64,000 nucleotides of DNA, taken from the NCBI GenBank assembly GCA_905183005.1, contig CAJJDO010000099.1:62001-126000 (forward strand), in the 5' to 3' direction. The notes beneath the pieces are model-generated. The model ran no database searches. It was given only the letters and a program-made list of their open reading frames with translations, and was not told the DNA's origin. Below are positions 1 to 12,686 of this stretch, piece after piece. Positions within the stretch are counted from its first letter, which is position 1, and each line of letters starts with the position of its first letter. Origin of the DNA: Paramecium pentaurelia (taxonomy: Eukaryota; Ciliophora; Oligohymenophorea; Peniculida; Parameciidae). The position numbers were made by a program, and so were the translations under genes.

Positions 1-1831
1 TTAATTGGACATTTCTAACATTTAAAACCATCATATCCATAAAGTTTAATACATTTATTACAAATTTATGAACTATTACAAGTTTTACAATTATCCATAC
101 ATTTTTTACAAATATTATCTTATACAAAATATCCTTCCTTACAACTGAAATAATATTAATTAAATTCTATGCATGTTAATTTTGTAATATCATTACAATA
201 TTTTAAACATCCATAACACAATTCCAAATTCTATAATTAACTATTTATATAAAATATTTCCTATTAACTTTCATTTCTATCATATCTTATATAAGTTTAT
301 ATTAATGAATATCTCTTATAATCAAAAGTGCAAACTGGATTCTAATACCATGTAGCTGAATTAAGTAAACAATCTGCACAATTTAATTGGAAATCATTAA
401 CTGAACTTGGACATTAAATACATTTATTATCAATTTAGAATTCTCCATATTTACATTTAAAAGTATTATTTTAATAAGTTTAATTCATAATTGGATACAA
501 TTCATTCATTTTATTACATTTCTAATTTAAATCTTAATCCACAAAACCAAATTCACATTAACAAAATCCATATTTCCATTATCTATTAGAATCTAATGGA
601 CATGTAATACAATCATTTTCTGTTGGTCCATTACAAGTTAAACAAGAATAATGACATTTCATATTGTATGTTAATTCTTATTCATAATTATATGTTATTT
701 CTAATTAGATTTTACCACCCAAATAACTTTTATAAAAAAAACTATCTGCACCAACATATAAATAAACATATTAATCATGAAATTATAAAGCATTAAATGT
801 TTAAGTTAATTCTTAATCATTTGGATATATTACTTTTATATAAGTCTTATCTTCCAAATATTAAAAATAAATATAATGCCATCTTTAAAATCTATCTCTA
901 TTTGTAGTATTTTATATTACAAATACATTAGCACTCTTTGTTTAAAAAGCTAATTAAGGATATGGATAAGGATATGCTAAAACACTCACATTAAATAAAT
1001 TATAATTATTTAAACTTGGATCCAAAATATAACTCATCAATAATACTCTATCTCCCAAAAAACTATCATTACGATAATTTTCATTCAATGTCAATCTCAT
1101 TAATAAATATCTCTGTCTCTCTATTACATTTTCATAACTCACTTTTATCCAACATCTAATTTGATATTTATAACCCAACATAGATAATTATGTTGAGTAA
1201 AATGTATCACCAAGCAATTGAATTCCATTAAAAATATCAACAACTGTTTTATTATAAGATTAGGGACTTTTAAAATTACCCATAAAATATTAATCAAATT
1301 CATTATCATCTTTAAATGGAGATCTTGTGAAACTTTACACTTTACTGTATTTCCCATGAAAATAATCAAAGTTTAAGTTACTCACCTAAACAATAAATTA
1401 ATTTTTTTAATTACTTTTCCATATTAATTTAATACAGGGATTACGTTCTTTGTATTTAAAATAACACTCTACAATTTATTACCTTTTATATATAACTTTG
1501 ATCCTCCCTCTAGATTCTCAAAATAAGCATAATACCAAATTCCTTCAAAATTTGTTGGATCTTAAGTTAAATTAGTAATTGTTCCATCATCATTCACTGT
1601 AATATTTAATATAGGAGAATTGAAAGAAATCCACATATATAATTTTGTTGATGGTTATTCTGAATGGAAATTGTAATTTGCCATTACATTCTATCCTGTA
1701 TAGATAGATTTGTCATTTAAAATAAATTCTCCTGATGCCTTTATATTAGAGAAAGGTAAATATTGAAACCAAAATCCATAATGTGTTGTCACTGAAATAC
1801 ACTATTTAATTAAAAGTAATAAGACTAGCAT
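1..1831 (-). CDS. Cysteine-rich secreted/surface protein, 3' end cut by window
   Basis: The protein starts at 1831 with a hydrophobic leader (MLVLLLLIKQCISV) that looks like a signal peptide. About 400 residues with few cysteines follow, rich in aromatic and N/Y residues. The C-terminal part has CxxC repeats of the furin-like/growth-factor-receptor type, for example CHYSCLTCNG, CITCP and later CKTCNSSQICNKC. One 29-nt intron (1386-1414, GTAATT...TTTAG) is needed to keep frame. Such proteins are common in Paramecium as secreted or surface proteins; the ligand is unknown. The reading frame runs off the left edge with no TGA reached. Its ATG lies only 13 bp downstream of the stop of the next same-strand gene. 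Confidence 0.7.
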
Positions 1832-1844
1832 ATAATAAAATTAT

Positions 1845-2045
1845 TCAATTAAATTAATTTGTAATATAATTCACTTCATTTTCTTTATCTGTAAACAATT
1901 TTCTTTTAACATTTTTTATATCTGATTCATTTAACTTATTTGATGTTCCCAATATTTTTTAAGGAGCCTTAGGGTTGTTTGATAACTTTGTCAATTTCTC
2001 AGGAGTTGACACATTTTTCACTTCATCATATAATTTTGCCTTCAT
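1845..2045 (-). CDS. Small hypothetical protein, 66 aa
   Basis: An uninterrupted ciliate-code ORF starts MKAKLYDEVKNVST and ends NYITNQFN before TGA. It is lysine- and asparagine-rich, with no signal peptide or membrane segment, and I do not recognise it. It lies just upstream of the cysteine-rich gene on the same strand, with 13 bp between its stop and that gene's ATG. That gap is very short even for this genome. An unrecognised intron joining the two is possible but would put the hydrophobic leader inside the protein, so I keep them separate. Confidence 0.5.
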
Positions 2046-2416
2046 ATTATAAAATAATTATTAAAATTTTGTTCTTCATAATTCTAGCAATTTATTATAA
2101 TGAATAATTTAATGCTTGTAAAATTTAGACATTTTTTAATTCTTAATTTAATTGATCTTAATTTTCAATTATAAATACTTATTTCTTATTTGTTATTTAT
2201 TAGTATATTAACATTAAAATAAATAAGTACCATATGTTTAATAAATAATATATATATATAAGTATCAATAAATAAATGATAATATTGTCTAGATAATTCT
2301 TATACTTAAATTTGAAAGAAGAACATGAATTATTAAATTCAAATAACAAGTATAAATTATATATATATCATATTTATGTTTTGTTTATTAATATTTATTC
2401 TTAATTTAATATTAAA
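2046..2416. promoter_or_regulatory. Divergent intergenic region
   Basis: This 371-bp AT-rich gap lies between divergent starts (66-aa gene on minus, BAH-PHD gene on plus). It contains a short TA run near 2250-2262 and no open frame I would defend. It must carry both promoters, but no specific motif is recognised. Confidence 0.4.
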
Positions 2417-3243
2417 ATGGCAGAATTTAAAGAAGTACAAAATTAAATAAAAATATTAGGACAAATTCTTTCGTAAGTAAGGAGATTCAGATGATTCTGT
2501 AGAGAAATTAAAAAAAAAAATATCTAAGCCAAAGTAATAAAATTTAATATCCACATCATAAAAAATCAAAGAAATGTTTAAAAAGTAACAATTTAAGGAT
2601 ATTGTGAATTGGGCAGAAAAAGATACATCTATAACACTTCATGAATATGATGAAATGAAAGTGAATTCCTAAGTTTTGAAACTTGGATAATACGCTTTAA
2701 TAAAAAATGCTAAAAATCCTTCTGAAGATTTCGTTGGTAAAATTTAAAGAATTGTTACAATAAAAGAAAACAAATCAACAAAATTAATTTGTTTATGTGA
2801 AGTTAATTGGTATTTCTAAAATTCAAGAAAGGTTTTATCGAAAAAGTGAAATAATAAAATTTAAACCCTAAGCCAAATAATGGATATCCAATAATGAAGT
2901 CTTCAGTACTAATTGCACAGATTATATTTTGGCATCCTCTATATTGTCACCTTGTCGAATTGTAACTTTAGAAGAATATGAAACTTGTTCTCAAGTTGAT
3001 AAAGGAGTATTTTTTACTAGATTAGAATGGTTACCTACAAAAAAGAAATTTGATGGTTTATCTAAACTTTAAAATCATTGTACTTGTAAATAACCCCAAA
3101 ATCCAGATTAAATATATATTTAAGTATTTTCTTATCTATAATTTTAGTGTGACAAATGTTAAAAGTGGTATCATATTACATGTGTAGGATTGAAGAAAGG
3201 AGAATATGAATAGAAAGAATACATTTGTGGATGTTGTAGATGA
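2417..3243 (+). CDS. BAH domain plus PHD finger protein
   Basis: A chromatin-reader type protein. After a basic, Q-rich N-terminus comes a BAH domain: YALIKN, then VGKIQRIVTIKEN, CEVNWFYRKSEI, NEVFSTNCTDYILASSIL and CRIVTLEEYE. A C-terminal C4HC3 PHD finger follows (CTCKQPQNPDQIYIQCDKC...WYHITCVGL...YICGCC) and the protein stops right after its last cysteines. Three introns of 25, 22 and 24 nt (the 22-nt one ends AAG) restore the frame; removing the second recreates the conserved NWFYR motif. BAH-PHD proteins typically bind modified histone tails. Here nothing but the two readers is present, so it probably acts as an adaptor in a larger complex. Confidence 0.85.
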
Positions 3244-3276
3244 AATATATATTTAATAATAATATTTATTTAAAAT

Positions 3277-5013
3277 ATGGGAATTGATTCTTTATTAAAA
3301 GCTCTTAAATCTGTCACAAAACCCAGACATATTTCAGAATATTCAAATAAAAAAATTGCTGTTGATACTTATTGTTGGTACTTTGAATACTTATAATTTA
3401 GGTTACATAAAGGAATATTCTTGTGTGCTTAAGAATTATCAGATGGAAGAGAGACTAATGAACATATAAATTATTGCTTAAAAAAAGTAGAGTAACTCAA
3501 AAAATATAATATTACTGTTGTTATGGTATTTGATGGAGCAAAATTACCAAGTAAAAAATCAACAGAAGAAGAGCGGGAAAAGTAATATAAATATAAATAA
3601 TTTAGAAAGAGGAATGACAACCTATAAAAGCATTTAGAATACAAATAATAAGGAGAAAAAGATAAAGCCTATGTAAAACTAGTTGAATCTATAGATGTTA
3701 CACCTTAGATGGCATCTAAATTATTGGAAGCATTAAGAATAAGGAATATTGAATGCATAGTAGCTCCATATGAAGCAGATGCTTAATTGGCTTATTTGTC
3801 TTTAACAGAATATGTTGATATAATAATAACTGAAGATTCTGATTTAATTGCTTATGGCGCTAGAAAAGTACTTTATAAATTGGATAAATTTGGTTATGGT
3901 GAAGAAATTGATTATGATTCTATTCAAACATGCACGGAATACAATTTTTAGAATTGGCATCATTAAAAATTTCTTACATTTTGTATTTTATCAGGATGTG
4001 ATTATTTGGGTTCAATAAGTGGTATAGGAATAAAAAGAGCATATTAAGTAGTAGCAACTTCATAAAATTATAAATAAGCTATTGATAATCTTTAGAGAAA
4101 ATAAAAGGTCTCTGTTCCTTTTGATTATGTTGAATAATTTGAGAAAGCATATCTAACTTTTTTATTTTAGAGAGTTTTTTGTCCTGTACAAAGAAAAATG
4201 GTTACAGTGAATACTTTTGATACTGATATATTATATCCTTAAATGAAATATCTTTTGGAAGGAAATCTTGATTTTTTAGGTAGTGTTTATACGGATACTT
4301 TGATTTAAGATATTGCTGATGGTAGAATCTGTCCATAAGATTTAAAACCATATTCTCAATCATCTAAGAATTTAAAATAATTAAGTTTAGATAATAAATA
4401 ATAAAATGAAAATGATCAAATAGAAATACCAACATTTGGTAATGGTAAACCTATTCAAGTTTTCAAGTTTATTAAAAAATCACAATCAACTAAAATAAAT
4501 CCAGAGGAATCTTTTGAAAGATCAGGAGAATCAAAAATTATCAATAATTCTTAAGTTATTAATTCAAAATCTACTGAAAATAATGAAAAATTTTAAATTG
4601 AAAATTAATAAAATTATGAATAAAGTAATTTATTTTCAAGTTAATAAGAGACTCTTAAATAAAAATCATTAATTAATTCTAATATTTTGGCTAATTAAAA
4701 TAAAAAGAAGAGTACTAAAATTATAATTAAACATGAATAAAAAAAAATTAATTAATATTTCCAACCTTCATTCAAACCTTTCAAACCACCATCATCTCTT
4801 ATTTAGAAATAAGACTAAATTGTATCAGATATCAATATTATTGAAGAAGAAATTCAAAAAATAGATTAATAAGGTATTTCATAGGTAGAAGAAGAATTTC
4901 AATAATATAGCATCTCTGAAGAGTACTCTGATAATTTCTAGAAAAGATTTTATTATACTGATTTTGGTATATTCTTAAATCAGGAACTTCAATTTAAATA
5001 AATTTAGTTTTGA
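3277..5013 (+). CDS. EXO1: Exonuclease 1 (XPG/FEN1 family 5' nuclease)
   Basis: A 578-aa intronless ORF. The N-terminus MGIDSLLKAL matches the XPG-N domain, whose Gly2 packs at the active site. The XPG-I region has VAPYEADAQLAYL and IITEDSDLIAYG with the metal-binding acidic residues. A helix-3-turn-helix follows (SGCDYLGSISGIGIKRAYQ). EXO1 resects DNA 5'-3' in mismatch repair, recombination and end resection. The C-terminal half is low-complexity and Q/N-rich, as in other EXO1 proteins. It carries a canonical PCNA-binding PIP box, QKKINQYF, at residues 488-495. It starts 33 bp after the BAH-PHD stop. FEN1 is excluded by length and by lack of the FEN1 C-terminus. Confidence 0.92.
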
Positions 5014-5038
5014 ATTCTGTATTTAATTATATTTTTAC

Positions 5039-5078
<40 letters not shown>
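5039..5078. repeat. (TTA)n microsatellite
   Basis: About 13 uninterrupted TTA units lie in the short gap between the EXO1 stop and the next kinase ATG. Confidence 0.95.
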
Positions 5079-5097
5079 GAATTATATTCCAAAATCT

Positions 5098-6827
5098 ATG
5101 ATAATCAATAATAGATATGAAATAAATACATATGAAAGAATTGGTTAAGGATAGTTTAGCAATGTGTTTCCTTGTGTAGATAGATATAACTTACATTTAA
5201 AATTAGCTGCTAAAGTAATCTTTATTGATATTTAGATAATTGGATAGCCATAAAGTAATATTGAAAGATCTCGAAAAGAATTTGAGATTTAAGATTCTTT
5301 ATAAATATTCTTGAATTCACACATTTTAAAATGTTATGAGCTTTGTTAACATGAAGATAAATTAGCAATTATTATGGAACGTTGTGAATTGGGAGATTTG
5401 AATAAAAAAATGAAAGATCTAAAAGCTGAAAATTAAAGATATAATGCTAAATAAATTATCGATTTTCTATATCAGATTATTGATGGTGCCTATATTATGT
5501 ATCAAAATAAAATTTTTCACAGAGATATCAAACCATAAAACATCCTATTAACAAAAGATTTACAAAATAATATTGTATATAAGGTAATTAATATCTTATG
5601 TAAAGATTGGTGATTTTGGATCAGCCAGAATAGTTTAGGATATGAGAGAGGAAGGTAATTTCACACAATGGCACACTCCTGTTTATTAATCTCCTGAAAT
5701 TTTTAATAAGGAGAAATTTTCACCTTAATCAGACATATTTTCTTTTGGAATAGTTCTATATGAATTATGTTTCTTAGAACTTCCATTTAAAAATTAAAAA
5801 TAAGAAGATTTCTTTAAATAATTAAAAAACAATTAAATCTAAATAAATATGAATGGTATTTAAGGTAATTAAGAAGAATTAGATGTTATTAAATCCATTT
5901 TAGTAAAAACAATAGTTTATGAATAAAAAAACAGAATGGACTGGCAAGGTTTGTATTAATTAATTACAGATTTTTAAAAAAAACCTTAAATTAAAGGTTA
6001 AGTTGCACTAAATTAAAATGATGGTTATATCATTGCGAAATAACATATTAATTTGTTAATAAGTAAATAAATATTGGCGAAAAATTTAATGATTTAATTT
6101 GAAATTTGTTAGTAAATAATATTTTAATATTTTAAGTTAGAAAAAATTGATAAATATTTCTAAAGAAATTTTTAAGTTAACTTTTACAACACTAGCTTGT
6201 TGCAAATATATTTTAATTTTATCTATAATTGCATTTATTCACAATGATTATAAAAAACTTAGTCTAAATATCAAAAATTTCATTCCTTAATAAAGGTTTT
6301 AAGAATTATCCTAAAGTTATTAACAATACTTGACCTAAGAAGATTATGAAAATATAAAAACTAATGATCTTGATCTAAAATAAAATGAATATACAGAAAA
6401 AGTAAGAATATTTTCATTTATTATATAGATGGTAGATCATTCTATAGATTTGATTAATAATATACAGTAATATAATTAGAATCAATTTTAAAGTTTACTT
6501 GAAAATTTTATTTTATTTAGATCTTATTTTAAAAATATTGAAATGTCTATAGATTATGAAAGATTTTTAAATCTATAGAATGAGATATTTTAGAATCAAC
6601 TAATAGTGTAATTTCCCTTAAATAATATGTTTGGAGATTTATCGATGTAAATATATGAATTATAATATTTATTAATTAGTTTGTTAGCATTATGGAATGC
6701 TTATGGTTTGAGTGAAGTATATTACCCACAATCAAATTTTAATGTGATTTAGGATTAGGTTCCATAATTAAAAATATAATTTAATGAAGTTGAGGCTATA
6801 TCATATTTACAAGAAGTTTTATTTTGA
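5098..6827 (+). CDS. Serine/threonine protein kinase, 560 aa
   Basis: The N-terminal half is a complete protein kinase domain. It has a glycine loop GQGQFSNVF, lysine in LAAKVIF, catalytic loop HRDIKPQNIL, metal-binding DFGSA, an APE-equivalent VYQSPEI and SFGIVLYEL in the F helix. All catalytic residues are present, so it should be active. A 22-nt intron at 5584-5605 sits just before DFG. A 25-nt intron at about 6112-6136 joins the kinase domain to a C-terminal helical region of some 230 residues with no recognised domain. Length minus introns is a multiple of three. The layout loosely recalls ULK/NEK-type kinases with long tails, but I cannot assign a subfamily. Confidence 0.85.
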
Positions 6828-6935
6828 TATTTGTTATTATTTTATATGAAATCATAAAATCAATTTAATTGGTTCCACCGTTAAAATTGTGTATTTTTTA
6901 AATAAATTATTTTTTTAATATTTTTTTGTTTGATC

Positions 6936-7795
6936 ATGATAAAAGATAAATCACCTATTTAAAAAGGAAACTATATTATTTTGAGAGATAAACTTATAGG
7001 AAAAGGAAGGCATTCTTTCATTTATGATTGTATTAATGAACTTGATAAATAAACTCCCTTTTGTGCTAAAATATTTTTCAATACAACAATACCAAGAACT
7101 CTACAATTTGATAAATTAAAAAACATTAATAATACAAATCTCTTAAAATATTATGAAATATTTGAACATAACAAAGATGTTATTATCATAATGGAAAAAT
7201 GTGATTGTAATTTAAAAAATATTATTGATAAATAACCTCTATCTGAATTGGATACATATTAATTATTAAGATAATTCTTAAGTGGGTATTAAACATTAAT
7301 TGATGTTGATCTAGATTTAAGAGAACTGAAACCAGCAAATATTTTAGTTAAAAATAATGTTTATAAAGTATATCATATTCTATTTTGATAAGATATCAAA
7401 TTATGGAATATCATCTTTGTACAAAGTAGTAGAAGGGGAAACTAAACCATTTTCTGCTCCAGAAATATTTTATGAAAAAGAGTAAACAAGAATTAAGGAT
7501 ATATTTTCAGTATTTATTTAATCAAATTTATTAAGCTTGGTTTAGTGTTATATTTTGGATTTTATAATTAATTACCTTATACATATAGAAGTGCAGTAGA
7601 TCAAGTAGCATTCTTTAGATAAATTAAATCAATCAACTTTGAAATTAAGAAAGAAGTATAATATAATAATAATTAATGTAGATTCCTCTAAATTTAAAAT
7701 AATTATTACAATCTATGATTATTTATGACCCTTCTCAAAGAATTAAAATTGAAGAATTATAGTTGCAATTCAATATGGAAAATAAAGTCATATGA
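6936..7795 (+). CDS. Protein pseudokinase, 260 aa
   Basis: A small kinase-fold protein. It keeps the glycine loop (GKGRHSFIY) and an ATP-binding-type lysine (FCAKIF), but the catalytic loop reads LRELKPAN instead of HRDxKPxN and DFG is replaced by NYG. SAPEIF and the C-lobe (MIIYDPSQRIKIEEL) are present. Loss of both catalytic and metal-binding aspartates predicts no phosphotransfer. Three introns of 25, 26 and 26 nt are needed. It follows the active kinase by 108 bp on the same strand and may have arisen from a kinase duplication. Its function is probably regulatory or scaffolding. Confidence 0.8.
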
Positions 7796-7857
7796 TTATA
7801 TTATTATTTAATAAATTATAATAATATTTTCAATTATATTGTCTAAATTGATTAAGT

Positions 7858-8540
7858 TCATCTTCTATTTCTTGATCTTCTTATTTTTTATATAGAATAT
7901 TTACATTAAGCATGATTATTTGAAAGTGAATGGAATTGATCATTATCATCATCAATATCTTCATGCTTCATTTTTGATCCAATTTAATCATTTTTCAATA
8001 ACAATGGCTAATATTGAATTTAATCATTTACTTTTTATATTAAAGCATTTGTAACTTTAAATTTTCCCTCCAATTCATATATTGCTCCAGTTTCCTCTGA
8101 TTCTGCTAAAACTAAATTAACTACTTCTTCTTGAATTTCATTTGTGTAAAACAAACTTAAGTTTTTGATTATTTAATTAAATTTGGCACTGTTTCCAAAA
8201 GAACAAATCACCTTAATCAAACAATCTATTAATTGATTAGGAAATTATAAATTAGGAACATCTGGGTAATATCCTTAATCTTAATAATTAATTTCAAATC
8301 AATACTATAAGGCTATCTTATTTTCTTTTTAACACTTTACTATTATAGTTCCCTTCTGGTTCTTTTCTCTAATAACAAATTTGGAGAAGGTTTCCTCTCA
8401 ATTATTCTTTCTTCAGATGGTGCTTATTTAATCTTTTTGATATTTTTTTGAATAGGTTATTATTGAACAGGTTGTTATTGTTACTAAATCTATTAAGGAT
8501 TCTATTTTTAATATTATTTTCCATTTTTAACTCTAGCCAT
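7858..8540 (-). CDS. Hypothetical protein, 218 aa
   Basis: Starts MARVKNGKQYQKQN with a Q-rich basic N-terminus, then a more structured part (GYYPDVPNLQFPNQLIDCL, FYTNEIQEEVVNLVL, GAIYELEGKFKVTNALIQK), and ends with an acidic stretch and a basic RRSRNRR tail. One 26-nt intron (GTATTG...TTAAG) restores frame; the coding length is 219 codons. I do not recognise a family. It converges on the pseudokinase with 62 bp between stops. Confidence 0.65.
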
Positions 8541-8660
8541 CTTAAACTCTATTTAAATTATTCAAATAATGCGGTAAATTTAATTTAGTTAAACACACTT
8601 TTATAAAATTTAAATTATAATATTTTTATGTATTTATAATTTTTAATTAATAGTTTTTAT

Positions 8661-10343
8661 TCATAAACTATTTTTTCTAATTGTAATGATCTATGATGGT
8701 GATTTAGCCCAAAATTTTTCTAGTGGAAATGCTGATTCTAAAGTAAGTACTTTATTGATTTGATTCTAATTAGGAAAGACAGTATCTTCAAACCACTTGT
8801 TGAAAAAGAATACAAACCAATATAAATAACTTATATAATTATTCTAATCGTTATCTCTCTCAACAACTTTTGAATAGAATTCTGGATGTTAATTTTCAAG
8901 TTCATTAATTTATGATACAAATTGTTATGAATCCTATTTATTTAATCATAAATTTACTCTATAATAGCCATTTAAATGTCCAAATTATGAAACAATAATG
9001 CTTCTCATTTATTAACTATCTTAAGTATTTGATTTAGAATAATCATAAATTAAATCATGAAATTTTGGGAATATTTAGAAGATAGAATTATGACAATAAT
9101 TATCTTAATTTGTACACATTCCCATTGTATTTGAACAAGCAAAATATTTGTAACTAAAAAGGCAGAATAATAAAATTTATAATTGATTTTCTGCAATTAT
9201 ACTTTATTGTTCTGCTAGAGCTATAGCCAAATCATATGCAACATCACCTTTTGACATTATTATTTCAGCAAGATGTTTTAAGCCATTTAGATTTTATGCA
9301 TCTTCCAAAGAATTATACAATTTTTTTGAAAAATGATAATATGGAGTGTTAGGCCTCTTTTAGAATTTAACCTATTATTTTTATACTAATAATGAGGATT
9401 TTCTGATATGGGCTGTTTATAAGGCTTATTATCCATTAAATAATGGGTGTTCAAATAAATCAATCCAACTAATTCTGTTTTATTCTTCATAAGAAAGCAT
9501 TTATTCTATTAGAACACAGATGCGAAGATCTATCTATTATTGTAAATGCTGCTTACATTTTCATCTCTAGGGCAAGTAATTTTATTTTACTTAGAACTCC
9601 TCAATAAAGGAATCTATTCTGCTTATGTTTTACCATTTATAGGTTTTTCCTTAAAAATCAGTTCATAAAAAATAACCCCTAACTAACTTATTAATACATA
9701 ATTTACAGAGTAAACATCACATTTGTTAGTATAATAGGGGTCAAAGAAGATTTAAGGGGCAGAATAGGCAGGAGTTCCAACATTGGAAGATTAGGTTGAA
9801 TTTATGAATCTACCCATTCCAAAATCAGCAAGCTATTAAATGAACACATAGAATACCTTATAAAATCCACTTTAAATTAAAATGTTTGCTGGTTTAAGAT
9901 CTCTATGAATAAATTCAACTTCATAAAGACTCTTATATCCTTTGATAATTTGAGCTATAATGTTCAAACTTTCTTAATGAGTATACCATTAATTATGTTT
10001 TTTCTTATATTCCATTTCTTTCTTCAAGTCACCTCCTCTGCAATATTCCATAATAATGTAAACTTCATTATCACCTTCATTTTAAATGACATCAAATATA
10101 TGAACAATATTTGGATTTTAAATAGGTGAGTCTCTAAGCATTCGTAATATTTATAATTCTCTATCAGTAAACTTCTTTTATGGTCCATTGGTTAATATTT
10201 ACTTATTTAAAATTAAGAATTACCTTTGCACAAAATTCTTCTCCATCATAAATAGCTTAATAAACTAATCCATAAGATCCTTTTCCAATCATTTCTTTCT
10301 TGTTCAAAGTATACTTTCCAATTTTTATTAGAGATTTAGACAT
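8661..10343 (-). CDS. Protein kinase with long C-terminal extension, 521 aa
   Basis: Complete kinase domain: GKGSYGLVYQA, FCAK, HRDLKPANIL, ADFGMGRF, TPAYSAPQIF, DVYSLGVIFYEL and MLSYEEQNRISW...HPLF. All catalytic residues are present. Five introns of 22, 24, 24, 23 and 24 nt are removed; the one inside DVYS/LGVIFYEL exactly restores the conserved F helix. The last ~220 residues are non-kinase, partly helical and contain several cysteines and histidines. Paramecium has many such kinases, and ULK/NEK-like groups are possible. It ends 120 bp downstream of the neighbouring gene's start on the same strand and begins 63 bp after the SAPS gene stop. Confidence 0.88.
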
Positions 10344-10406
10344 TTAATTTTAAATATAAAATAGAATTGTGATTAAATTCCAATACTATTTTTAATAAAA
10401 AAATCA

Positions 10407-12521
10407 TCATGAATAATTATTTAGAATATCATCTGCCTCTTAATTATCATATTCAATTTTCCAAAATAGATTGTGATTGAATAAAGAAGAAATATTGTCT
10501 CCTATTTAAGTGATATCTTTCATATTTTCAGAAGTCATTTACAAAGAATCTTAATTATTATTATTTCCTTGAATTTTATCATATTATTTATTATCTTAAT
10601 CGGTTTCTTCAATCCAAACTTGACCATCATTCATATCCATTAAAATATTTTCATCTTCTTCTTCTAATTATCCATCATATTATTAATTATTATTTTTTAA
10701 TTCTAATTCTTATTCATTTTTTTATATTTCATTATCTTAATCTTATTATTCTTCTAAATTCTATTAACCATAATAAGATTCATTAAATTTCTATATAATT
10801 TAAATAAATTATACTTGTAATATTTACATAATATCTGATTCTTAATCATCAGCTACTTCTGATTTAGCTTTAGGATTTACATTACATAAATAAGATTTCT
10901 CTTTTTGATTGATATTGCATAGTCTATTTTTAACAAAATTAAACCATTATTAATCTACAATTGATTATTATTATGTTACTGTCTTTATAATATTGTAGTA
11001 TGGATTTATTGTATGATTTTTCAATCAGATAATTGGATAAGGAAGTCAGAAGAGCTAAATATCCCTTTTTATCATTTTATTCTGTATGGTATTCAACTAT
11101 AAATTCAATTAGCTACCCAAATTCAAAGACCTAATATATACATTAATGTAGATTAAACTTTCTCTATTAATTTTTCATCATTTAAATCTAAAATAGATTT
11201 GATAATCTTTTCTGTTATGATATGAATTTAATTATTAGATGAATATTAAATACAAATAGTTTCTAGTACTTATATCAACCTAGAATTTAATAGAGTTTCA
11301 ATAATACAGATATCAGTAGTTCTATTAATATATTATTTATATTATATATACTGTATGAAAGTTTAAATTAACTTTAGTAACATTATTTTATGTAATCCAA
11401 ATGGTTACACTTATTCTTAATTAGAATTTTAGAAATGAGCAGAACTATATCTTTTACTTAATAAATTTTAAGGTATTTTAGACACTATGTTTTAAAAAAT
11501 TGAGTAATCTTTTTCATTATTATGAATAACTTCATCATCATCTTCTTTTTTTGATTCTTTAGAAGTCATTTCAACTAAATTGATGAGAACTTATATTGGT
11601 TATGGCTTTTATGTTTTGATAGCAATTTCAAATAGTAATTCTGGTCTTTTAATTTAATCAATAAATGGAACAATATCTGCATTATTATAATATAAACAAT
11701 TCATATTTTTAGATGTGATTTCAGTTAGAATATCACAAATATTTTCTACAATTTCTGAACAATAATATTTATTCTACATCAATATAATAATTCTTTATAA
11801 TAATGTTTTTCTTTCATTAAAAAATGATTCTTCTGTAACTTCTTAAGTTGTATCTAAAAGTATTAATTTTTCAATGATCTCTGCAATATGTTTACAATCA
11901 ATGTGTTTTAATAAATTAGATATAATATATTTATTATTAATAATTTGAGTCCATACCTAAATTTTGAATAATAATATGATACATCATATCCTCGTTTCTT
12001 AATTATAGCAAGGAATACTTTTGAAAAATAACCTGCAGATGTCATATTGAAAACATCAAAGTCAAGAAAGTTAATCAATTGATCGAATAATGTAATTCGA
12101 ATCATTTCTGCATCTGCTTCAATTCCTTCTTCTGGTCTTTCAAATAAATAATCTAATAGCTTATAATTTTAAATGCTAAAAATTTCACTACATATGAATG
12201 GATATCTTTTGATAATAATGTTATATTTTACTATATTTATGTTTTTGTGTCTTTCAATTCTTCATCAATTGTAATTATATAGTTAATCATTCTCTAATAC
12301 ATTTTTGGATGCTTGATTATGCTATTGGATATATTGATTAATTAGATACTGATCAGCAAATTTATTGGCTCCCATTCCTTTAATTTCTTATAATATATTA
12401 TCTGCTTATAAAATAGTTTCTAATTCGCAATCAGGATCATTTAATAATGTATCTAGTTATTATTGCTAAGGAAAGAAACGAGCAAAACTAAAATAAGAGA
12501 GAGCATATACTTAAAAAACAT
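10407..12521 (-). CDS. SAPS-domain protein, PP6 phosphatase regulatory subunit
   Basis: The N-terminus MFFNFARFF...LDTLLNDPDCELETILQ followed by ADNILQEIKGMGANKFADH matches the start of SIT4-associated (SAPS/PPP6R) proteins (MFWRFGF...IDTLLEKEDVTLEDLLDEDDVLQE). Later SAPS landmarks include YPFICSEIFSIQNYKLLDYL, LINFLDFDVFNMTSAGYFSKV and a WFNFVKNRL block before an acidic, Q/N-rich tail. Six introns of 23, 28, 26, 26, 28 and 25 nt give exactly 652 aa. These proteins bind PP6-type phosphatases and help direct them in cell-cycle and nutrient signalling. The acidic tail is typical of the family. Confidence 0.9.
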
Positions 12522-12686
12522 AATAATTAAAAATATTATATATGGATAATAAAATCAGAATTCATTTTAATAAGTTAAATAATTTATCATGAGGCTATTT
12601 AGTATGTGATGGAGATTGAACTTATGAGTTTAACTATAAAATTGATGAAAATCTTCCTTAAGATTATGAGAGACTAAATAATTCTA

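Noticed and set aside
9905..10129. Plus-strand hydrophobic 74-aa ORF
   Set aside because: Antisense to the kinase domain around the HRD motif of the minus-strand gene.
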